NCBI GenBank assembly: GCA_027943245.1
Contig: JANDJZ010000336.1
Location: forward strand, 1 to 22,226
DNA: 22,226 bases
DNA from: Acanthamoeba sp. SK_2022b
Taxonomy: Eukaryota > Discosea > Longamoebia > Acanthamoebidae
Direction of reading: 5' to 3'
In this document: in pieces, positions 1-10,591 of the stretch
How the letters are laid out: each line of letters opens with the position of its first letter
Position numbering within the stretch: position 1 is the stretch's first letter
The notes under the pieces: generated by a model
Database searches by the model: none
What the model was told of the DNA's origin: nothing
Seen by the model: only the letters and a program-made list of their open reading frames with translations
Translations under genes and position numbers: made by a program

Positions 1-2806
<2,806 letters not shown>

Positions 2807-3188
2807 GTTCTGTTCTCTCTCTCTCTCTCTCTCTTTTAATGTCTTTGTGTACCACGCCTTCTTATGATATACATCAATCACCGGTCCCTCACTCGCTTGC
2901 CTTCAAGAGGAATCCTTTCTAATAGACTACTCACGCCGTGCGGGGGAAGAGGTAGCCACCAGCACCGCCACGCCCAACGAACAACTTGTTTACCCGCCAA
3001 AAAAACGCTCGTTAGCGTTTCGCGCTTATCCGTTTTGGCGGGAAGGTGGTTCGCTAACGGACAAGCTGTTTGTGACACGGCGCAACGTTGCAGGGAACAC
3101 CGTGTTGGGGTTTATTTGATTTATTTCTCGCCGCGCGGCCTTGGAAAAGTGAGTCTCCCAATCGGGAAAGCGGGGGACCACCTCTCGC
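2807..3188. other. Intergenic region between transaldolase 3' end and kinesin 5' end
   Basis: 382 bp. It holds a (TC)n tract at 2814-2834 directly upstream of the kinesin ATG (GA on the coding strand) and the E2F-like cluster at 2991-3059. I see no supported coding exon here: open frames are short and show no family motif. Confidence 0.7.
2991..3059. promoter_or_regulatory. Cluster of three E2F-like motifs with inverted symmetry upstream of kinesin-8
   Basis: CCCGCCAAAA (2993-3002) and TTTTGGCGGGAA (3033-3044) are E2F-type sites in opposite orientation; their 10-bp cores are perfect reverse complements. Between them is TTTCGCGC (3018-3025), an exact TTTSSCGC match. A second inverted pair, CGTTAGCG (3010-3017) and CGCTAACG (3052-3059), overlaps the cluster. 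It lies about 190-250 bp upstream of the kinesin ATG. E2F/DP control of mitotic genes is established in animals and plants; its use here is inferred. Confidence 0.5.
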
Positions 3189-4520
3189 TTAGGCGGAGAG
3201 TCTCTTCTTGATGTCGTTCTCAAGCTTGACGATGTCGGCCACGAACTTGCGGATGCCCTCGGCGAGCTTGAAATCAGCCATCTCGTTTTCGTTGAGAAGG
3301 AAACGGAAACGCTTTTCGTCGAGGTCGAGCTCCTCTAGGTCGGCGTTGGCCGCTGCCTCCGGGTTGAGCTTGCGCGGCACATCGGCATCGGTCGCCTGCA
3401 GCTCACCGAGCAGCTGAGGCGAAATCGTGAGCAGATCGCAGCCGGCCAGCTCGATCACCTGCTCCTTAGTCCTGAAGCTGGCGCCCATAACTTGAGTCTT
3501 GAAGCCAAACTTGCGCATGTAGTTGTAGATGTTGGTCACCGAGAGGACACCTTGTTTCGGAGACCACAGAGGGTGAGCCAAAAAAAGAAAGAAAAAAAGA
3601 AAGAAAAAAAGAAAGAAAAAAAAGCGTGACTGTCGGCGAGAAGCAAGCGAGACTGACCTGGGTCCTCGGAGGGAGGGTACGACGACTTGCCCTCCTTCTG
3701 CTTGTAAAAGTCCGTAATGCGGCCAGCAAAGGGTGAGATGAGCGTCACTCTGCAGAGAGGTGGAAGCGTTTGTCAGGCACCCGTTATACCGGGGAGGAGG
3801 AGGAGGAGAAGAAGGAATAACGACGATAGAATCCAAGAAGAGGAGCGGAGGCCAAGGACGAACCCGTTCTTGCCGGCGAGAGCCGCCTGCTCAACGCAGA
3901 ACAGCAGGGTCATGTTGACATGCAAACCCTCGGCCTCCAACTGCTTGGCAGCCTGAAGACCCTCCCAAGTCGAGGCGATCTTGAGCAAAACGCGGTCGCT
4001 GGCGATGCCAGCTTCCTTGTAGAGGGCAATGAGCTCCTTGCCCTTAGCCACGTTGGCCTCGGTATCAAAGGACAGCCTAGCATCAATCTCAGTAGAGACG
4101 CGGCCGGGCACGATCTTCAGGATCTCAACGCCGAAGTTCACGAACAGCTTGTCCATGGCCTTTTCGGTCTGTTCGGCCAGCGTGGAACCCTTGCTCTTGC
4201 CGTACTATTATTTGGGGTTTTTTCACAACAAATAAATAAATAAATAAATAGAACATATTAGAATATACACGCGACCGCACAAAACATACAGCAAGGGAAG
4301 ACTCCAACCAAAACAAAGTGCGCCGCATAAGAAATGATGATCTCAGTACCTTGATCGCATCTTCAACGAGGTGCTGGTACTGAGGCAACTGTGATGCGGC
4401 CAACATAAGGGACGGATTGGTGGTGGCATCCTGGGGCTTGTACTTTTCAATGGAACCGAAATCGCCAGTGTCGGCTACCACTACGGTGTGATGCTTCAGC
4501 TTATCGAGAGCGGTGGCCAT
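3189..4520 (-). CDS. Transaldolase
   Basis: Pentose phosphate pathway enzyme that moves a dihydroxyacetone unit from sedoheptulose 7-phosphate to glyceraldehyde 3-phosphate through a Schiff-base lysine. Four exons: complement(3189..3550, 3658..3749, 3864..4204, 4350..4520), all GT-AG and phase-consistent, giving 321 residues, the usual length for the TalB/TALDO1 type. Visible motifs: DATTNPSL near residue 31, [13 protein letters not shown] at 90-102, the lysine of RVLLKIAST at residue 132 (the catalytic position in E. coli TalB), and VMGASFR and [10 protein letters not shown] toward the C-terminus. No targeting peptide is obvious, so it is probably cytosolic. Intron 3 carries a 12-bp purine repeat that supplies the polypyrimidine tract on the coding strand. 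Confidence 0.97.
3580..3624. repeat. Tandem 12-mer AAAAAAAGAAAG in transaldolase intron 3
   Basis: Three full copies of the 12-mer starting at 3580, 3592 and 3604, plus a partial fourth. On the transcribed strand it is a long T/C tract about 30 nt before the acceptor of exon 4. Confidence 0.95.
4229..4251. repeat. (AAAT)n microsatellite in transaldolase intron 1
   Basis: About 5.5 units of AAAT, on the coding strand ATTT, about 25 nt before the acceptor of exon 2. Confidence 0.95.
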
Positions 4521-5248
4521 GTTGATCGTAGTAGGGGTAGTTGCGTCAATGCAGGGTTAACAGGGCGCGCTGCCTTGTGCTGTTTCTGGCAGAAACACCG
4601 ACATAACATTCTATTCCTGCCATTTTTTCCGTCCGTGCAAGTATTCGAAAAACGCAAAGAACGTGTGCGGTGATTAATTTCCACAAATCTGAGAAAATAT
4701 GTCGTGCTGCACATTCTTCACATAGGTTCGGAATTGTCGTTGTGGCTGATCCGTCCAGAAAACTTCATGGTATCTGCCAAGCCATATTTCCTTTTGGCGA
4801 CGGCCTCAAGACAACGGCACAGAAATTCGCGCCTTGTTTCAGCCAACCTGAGCGGATCTGCCCCAAGAAAAGGAAATGTTTCATCTTCCACTACCTTTCT
4901 ACCCTGCGAGATTTCGGATCAGCCAATGCCCACCCAAAGCAGGGCTTTGATTACATCAACTTTCCGCATCGGGTCAATCGTGCAGAAGGTGGGCACAAAA
5001 CAAGGTCCCCCACGTGAGGTTTCGTTACTGCCCTCTGGCCGGCCGGGAAGAGGGCGAAACCAGCGTGGGCAGAGGGACCACATGTGCCGGCCCCCAGGCT
5101 CAAACAACGTCTTACCTACCCCCAGCTTCGTCTCCAAAGAGCGAGCGTGTGAAGCCCGTTTTCCCTCGCTATCAACTTCCTACTCGGGCAGGGTCTTCTT
5201 TTGCGCTGTGCGGGCCCGCCGCCTGTCTGTTCTTCTCTGCAGCTCCAG
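4521..5248. other. Divergent intergenic region between transaldolase and homeobox gene
   Basis: 728 bp that should contain both promoters. No TATA box is clear. Overlapping open frames exist on both strands (plus 4670-5017 and minus 4730-5137). The minus frame reads protein-like from about 4918 to 4730 but is broken by a TGA just upstream. No family is recognised in either. A good acceptor (TTCTCTGCAG) ends at 5242, just before the homeobox ATG, so a 5' UTR exon may lie in this region. Confidence 0.5.
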
Positions 5249-6012
5249 ATGAGCCAGCACAGGAGCCGCCCTTCTCCCCCTTTCTCCTCCGGCGGTTCTG
5301 CTCCTACGACTGTCACAAGGGCTGAACAGCCTCCGCTGGTCGTGGGCCGCCACGCGACCGAACAACCACAACTACGACGACCTAACCACGGTGAAAACTT
5401 CTATGGTGAAAACTTCTCTGGTCTGGAAAGGTTCGTGCTCCCTCTCTGCCGAACTTTTTTTTTTTAAGAGCGGTGTGCTGCTATTGCAAGATCTTCATCC
5501 CAGAGCTCCTTTCCAATGGACTGGAGGCACTTTCGAATTCGTTGGCTCTCTCTTTGAGGTCGCAGTTGATGAGCTTGATATATCTTTCTCCCGTGTTCGT
5601 TTCGGATCTGAATCTACAACCAAAATTTTCTACATCCCCGCGGCCGGCTTTCGCGAATGGCCGCGGCCACCTTCCCGCGCCAAGATCTCTTTCTTAACAC
5701 TCCAGTCTTCTCTGTTTTCATAATCTCTGTTCTGCAGAGGACTTGCCAATTACGAGAAGCAATGGCCTCAAGAACACGCAGCCGAGCAAGCTCTTCGCGC
5801 CTTTGCCGTCGGCATTAAACGAACAGAGCAGGAGGAGCTGTTCGGAAATGGGATCCGCCATCCACTTCAACTGCCGCCGTTATCCTCTCTCCCCTTATGT
5901 GGTGCTCCTCTTGGCGGTGGCGGCGCCAGCAGTGACACCCACATCTTGGCCCCATTGCGCGCTTCCAAAGGTACTTTGCCCGCACTCGACTGACTGACGA
6001 CCACTCTTACCT

Positions 6013-6076
<64 letters not shown>

Positions 6077-6968
6077 CACCTGGGCTGATCAATCCAACAC
6101 GCACACGCCACCGCCGTTACTTGGGTGGTCATCACACAGAGCCCTTGCAGCCGACAGTTGCAGTGGCACCGCCCATCCCATTCATCCCGACATCGTTTTC
6201 ACACAAGTCAACAACCTCTCCCGCGTCATCGTCGGCTGCTCTTCTGGCCCTCCATCACTCCAATCTGCCATCATTGCATCATTGCCCACCAACGTCGTCG
6301 TCGTCGGAAGCAACTCGCACAGAGGTAGCGCTGCCTCCGTTTGTCGTCCGCGGTGCCAAGGACAGCGCGTCGTTCCTCGGTGGGCATGACTACCCGATGT
6401 ATGACGGCCTGATGCCAGTGGGATGGAACACATCAAGCAAAGTAATCGCGCAGCGCGAACGGCTCCTGCGCGCAGCCTTGGGCGCCGGTGGGGCGGCTGG
6501 CGGCACGACAACTACCACCGCTCGGCCACCTGGAGAGGAGGAAGCTGCCGGCAACCAAAGCAGTGCTGCCCTCATCTCCGGATTGGGTAGCAGCGCGCAT
6601 GGTGCCGACAGGCTCACGACGGCATCTACCGCCGCGTTGGATGCTCCCACGACAACAGAAGATTCCGAGGAGGGCTATCGCGAGGGATTCAGGGACGGAT
6701 ACAAGGAAGGTCGGAAGGAGGGCTATCAAGGAACTCACCGCTTCAAGGAAGCCTACCGCGACGGTTTCAGGGAGGGGCGTGCTGGCGGCTACATCGACGG
6801 TAAGCAGGAGGGCTATCGAGGAGGTCGCATCGACGGTGCGCTTGCCACGAGCCTCGACGAAGAGTGGGACATCGACCAGTACGGGAACATGCTCGACTCC
6901 GCGGAGACTATCCGCGTTACTGGCTGGCGCGGACAGACGCTCCCCCGGCGATCGAAGCGCACCAGCAC

Positions 6969-7000
<32 letters not shown>

Positions 7001-7875
7001 ACCGCAAAGAGGATCCACTCATGCGCCAACGTCAGAGTCAGCCGGCTACAACCACGGCCAAAGGCGAGACAACTGACGCGCAAGCCGCCCGACCGCCACC
7101 ACAACAGCCACCAAGCGCGTTCTGGGAGCGGGTCCCCGTCGCAGACAACGGAGAGAGCAGCAGTAATCGTCCCTTCAGTTCTCTGTCAGCCTCTTCCTCT
7201 TCCCTTCGTAGCGCTTCTAGTGATGGTCGCCGAGCGGCTGCCGCCAACGCCGATGGCGCTGGGGATCGACGACGACAGCATAGCAACGGCATTCACCGAC
7301 ATCATCATCACCATCACCACCACAACCACAAGCATCACCACTATCACAGCCACAGCCATTACCACAAGGACTCCTCCCTCAGCGCCCATCACTCACGAGG
7401 AGGCGACCACTCAGAGGGCAGCGATCGCGTTTCGCCAGAGGATGTAGGTTTTCGCGAAGAGGACAAGTCTAGTGATGAGAACATCCCCAAGTGTGGGCGG
7501 ACAGGCAGCGATACACGCGATGAGAAGGAGGACATCACCGAGGAGGCGGCAATGGAGCAAGAGGACTATAACGCCGAGAAGGGAGCCCTTGAGAAGAGCG
7601 ACAGAAAGAAGCGCAAACGAGAGACCGGTGAGGAGGCACTCGAGGACACGAACGACCGACCAACAGCTGGCAAGAGACGGACACGAAGCGAAAAGTCAGC
7701 CAGCTCTTCCGAGAGCACTGACAACGAAAAGAAGAGGAAGAGGGCTACGCGAGAGCAACTGGATCTCCTTGAGCGAGTGTTTGAACAGGTACGCACGTTC
7801 ACCTGAACCCCGTCGGTCTGACTCTCGAACGCACGGACCAAATAGCCTCCTCCCCCTTGCACTGCGTTTTCACTC

Positions 7876-7950
<75 letters not shown>

Positions 7951-8320
7951 CGCGCACACAGGAAGAGCTGCCTTCGCGAACAAGGAGGAAGGAATTGGCG
8001 AATGAGCTGGGCTTCAGCCCTCGTCGTATCCAGATCTGGTACGCGACCATGGGGCACAAACGAAGCGAATCCCACCCTGAGGAAGGTAGTAACAACCTCG
8101 TTTGTTGCATGTTTCCAGGTTCCAGAACAGGAGAGCCAAGTCAAAGAAGAAGGAAGGCAAGCAATACGTTATGGTCAACTATGGCAAGCACTCGTTCAAG
8201 AAGGAGCCGACGACGGAGAGCCGAACGCCAGGAGGGCCAAGGCCAAGCGACCCCACCCATCAGTCGAACAACGCTACCACTCGTCTTGGCCCTGATGCTG
8301 TTGTGGATGTTGACAACTAG
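5249..8320 (+). CDS. Homeobox transcription factor with deca-GX3-like repeat
   Basis: Predicted nuclear DNA-binding protein of 780 residues. Five exons: 5249..5430, 5738..5970, 6140..7788, 7962..8038, 8119..8320, all GT-AG with matching phases. The homeodomain spans about residues 667-726 with hallmark L16 (682), F20 (686), W48 (714), F49, Q50, N51 (717) and R53. Spacing is the typical 60-residue class, not TALE. One intron falls after homeodomain residue 22; another splits the W48 codon. The N-terminus is Ser/Pro/Ala-rich and disordered. Residues 317-371 carry glycine every fourth residue in two runs (five, then seven). A nine-alanine tract lies near 416 and a His-rich run near 525-550; an acidic/basic stretch precedes the homeodomain. 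The first-exon ATG is the least certain part: exon 2 has no in-frame Met, so an upstream exon is required, and splice phase supports the one given. Confidence 0.85.
6014..6074. repeat. (CA)n microsatellite in homeobox intron 2
   Basis: About 30 CA units inside the intron 5971-6139, with the acceptor CACACAG about 60 nt downstream. Confidence 0.97.
6970..6996. repeat. (GCC)9 coding microsatellite
   Basis: Nine perfect GCC codons encode the polyalanine tract of the homeobox protein. It is in frame, so length changes alter only the alanine count. Confidence 0.95.
7875..7951. repeat. (CAA)n microsatellite in homeobox intron 3
   Basis: About 25 perfect CAA units fill much of the intron 7789-7961 that interrupts the homeodomain. 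The repeat ends only 10 nt before the acceptor at 7960-7961. Confidence 0.97.
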
Positions 8321-8664
8321 TCTTTGTGACCGGCGGAAGCTTGTTCCGCACTGGTGTCGGTGACTCGCTCAGAGCTTTTGAGAAGCTTCACAACATGTAC
8401 ACAACCCCAACCAACCAACACACCGAGGGGTGGTGGATCGGCGTGCTTGGCGAACCCTCTCTCGCCTTTCGCGGCCAGGCCGCGCAGCCATTGGCGCGAC
8501 GAGCAAAAGGCCGGAAGAAAAATTGTGAAGTAGGCCTTTCTCAGAGAGCCAAGGTCTTTCTTCCTCTCCTCCTCCTCCAACTCCTCTTCGGCAAGTGCCT
8601 GCGCCACACGTGGCCACTTCCAACAGAAGAAGAAGAAGAAGAAGAAGAAGAAGAAGAGCTGAAG
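8321..8664. other. Intergenic region and 5' leader of TLC-domain gene
   Basis: 344 bp. It ends in (GAA)n at 8626-8657 directly before the TLC-gene ATG. One frame is open across the whole stretch and joins the TLC exon, with an in-frame ATG at 8395. Using it would add about 90 residues including a polyglutamate run. CAACAG just before the GAA repeat could instead be the 3' end of a 5' UTR intron. Confidence 0.6.
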
Positions 8665-10176
8665 ATGATTCGTGACCTGGTGCAAAATTACGTGATCGAT
8701 ACGACCTACTGGACGGGACCCAACCCGACATGGAACCAGGTCTACGCGACGCGCATACTTGCCGTTGTGGCTCTCGGCACCCTCTACGCTTTCCTCTTCA
8801 AATTGCTCTACATCGTCTCTGAGGCGCTCTCCTATCGTTTCTTCCGGAAGTATAAGTCTCTCAACGACATGCAGAAGGTGGATTGGACCTCTCGGTACGG
8901 CCCGACACCCTATGCCCAACGCAATTGCATGAGATGACTTCAAATCACATCCAAATTTTGACTCAAATGATGTCAGAACGAAAAAAAAAAAAAAAAAGTA
9001 TTCAGTTTTACTTTGCTTTGATGGGCTGGATGATGTGTTCTTATCGCCGTTGAAGACCGATTTCTAATTGTGATGATTACGGTTTGCCGCAAAAACAAAT
9101 GTACAGTGTGGTCGCCATGGTCTTCATTTTGGTTAACACCTACCAGGCCTACCTTCTCATTGGCGAGGTAAGAATGTTTCTTGCTGCTGCTGCTGCTGCT
9201 TCCTGCAGCTCTCGTTGCCGTAGATCGCTGCTCACCTTTGCGTTTATGTAATTACGCAGAGCCACCACTCCATTGTGCCGGTGGAGGGCACTGACCCAAC
9301 CGACTGGGACTCTGGTGTGTGCTTCTTGCTTTTTCCTTTCTTGTTGCATTCCCTCTGTACCGTGGCTTCCAGAAAAGCTTCTGTCCGTTCTCGTGTCATG
9401 GGGAACCTGAGGAGCGGGAGATGCTCACACGCCTTTTGCCATCCTCCTCCTCCTCCTCCTCCTCCTTGTCGCCATCATCACAAACAGCCCAGTGGCGGTT
9501 GGATACTACGGTCACCGACAACTGCCTCTACCTGCTGTACCTTTACTACGTTTTCGTGTTCGGCTATGAGCTCTACGACCTCAAGAACTGCTGGGATATC
9601 AGGATGATGTCTGGAGTGGATCCACCATGTGGTGCTCCTTATCATCATTCCCATGAACTGGGTACGGTGCGCCTTCTTGCCGAGCGTCTGTCATCTGTCT
9701 TAACACTCCCCCGGTTCTTCACAGCCCATTACTCTCATTGCCGTTCCCAGTGTGTGGATGACCGTGTGCACCTACTTCACCAACATTCCCGCTCACATCC
9801 GTTCGTTCATGGTCCACACGGGTAAGGCACCGCCGCTACTAGACGTCTCCCCCCCCCCTCTCAATAACACAATGCGCGATTTGTTGGCCGGTAGGCTACC
9901 GTGACACCAAGTTCTACACCTACAACAAATGGGCTTGGTGGATCTCGTACATCGTCTTCCGGCTGTTTGGTATCCCGTGGTTCTCGTCGGTGATGTGGTT
10001 CACCATTGCACCCATGAAGGCCCAGTCCCCCATGTTCCCCATCGTCTACTACTTTGCCGCCATGGCTGTTCACTACTCCCTGTCACTCTACTGGTACGAC
10101 CTCACACCACAAATAACATGTGCCTCTCCTGGCCGCTCGCGCGCTTCTCTCACATGGGCTCCCTCCGCATTCATTA

Positions 10177-10211
<35 letters not shown>

Positions 10212-10377
10212 GTTTGTCGAGATGACTAAGACCATGTTCCCGGTGTCGAGGGAGATGAAGAGGGTGGGCAGCTATGCGCTGGTCCCCAAGCTTGCCGACA
10301 AGTCGAAGCGCACCGGCAAAGGTGGTGAGAGCGAGAGCGAGAGCGGCGAAGATGAGGGTGGCCAGAAGTTCGACTGA
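8665..10377 (+). CDS. TLC-domain multi-pass membrane protein (TRAM/LAG1/CLN8 type), apparent frameshift
   Basis: TLC-domain proteins are mostly ER or secretory-pathway membrane proteins in lipid synthesis or sensing; the substrate here is unknown. Seven exons: 8665..8894, 9107..9167, 9260..9314, 9488..9661, 9725..9821, 9895..10093, 10212..10377. Six or seven hydrophobic segments are visible (for example ILAVVALGTLYAFLFKLLYI, WISYIVFRLFGIPWF and FPIVYYFAAMAVHYSLSLYW). Conserved-looking TLC elements are YELYDLKN (residues 142-149) and WIHHVV (159-164). The tail is charged and Ser/Glu-rich. Every splice phase fits, but exon 4 has one extra base: YDLKN and WIHHVV lie in different frames, meeting near T9610. 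Removing one base gives a 326-residue protein. The start is taken at ATG 8665; an upstream in-frame ATG at 8395 is possible. Confidence 0.82.
8981..8997. repeat. A17 homopolymer in TLC-gene intron 1
   Basis: Seventeen consecutive A within the intron 8895-9106. Confidence 0.9.
9182..9200. repeat. (TGC)n microsatellite in TLC-gene intron 2
   Basis: About six TGC units just after the donor, within intron 9168-9259. Confidence 0.9.
9441..9466. repeat. (CCT)n microsatellite in TLC-gene intron 3
   Basis: About eight TCC/CCT units, about 20 nt upstream of the acceptor at 9486-9487, serving as a polypyrimidine tract. Confidence 0.9.
10179..10209. repeat. (TG)n microsatellite abutting a 3' splice site
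   Basis: About 15 TG units within intron 6 of the TLC gene (10094-10211). The array runs directly into the TAG acceptor with no separate polypyrimidine tract. Confidence 0.95.
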
Positions 10378-10591
10378 GATTGAAACCTTCAGGTCACGGG
10401 CCGCACACGCTTCTTGGCTGAGCGCGAAAAACAAAACGTGGCACGATAAATTATTATTTTTTTGGTTTTATTTCACACAAAGAAGAGGAAAAGAACGCTC
10501 GCAGAGCAGAAAAGCAGCCTCCGTTGTTCCCCGTTGTTTCTTCTTCTTGGTGATTGTTCTCTTCTTCTCCATTACTCTCCATTACTCTCGG

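Noticed and set aside
5867..6104. Cys-Val repeat protein on the minus strand
   Set aside because: It is a reading of the (CA)n microsatellite inside a homeobox-gene intron.
6433..7447. Long frames on both strands over the homeobox exon 3
   Set aside because: They are GC-rich shadows of the homeobox coding frame, which alone connects through valid introns to the homeodomain.
7857..8363. Polythreonine frame continuing into the homeodomain region
   Set aside because: The Thr tract is the intronic CAA repeat; only 7962-8038 and 8119-8320 are exons, in other contexts.
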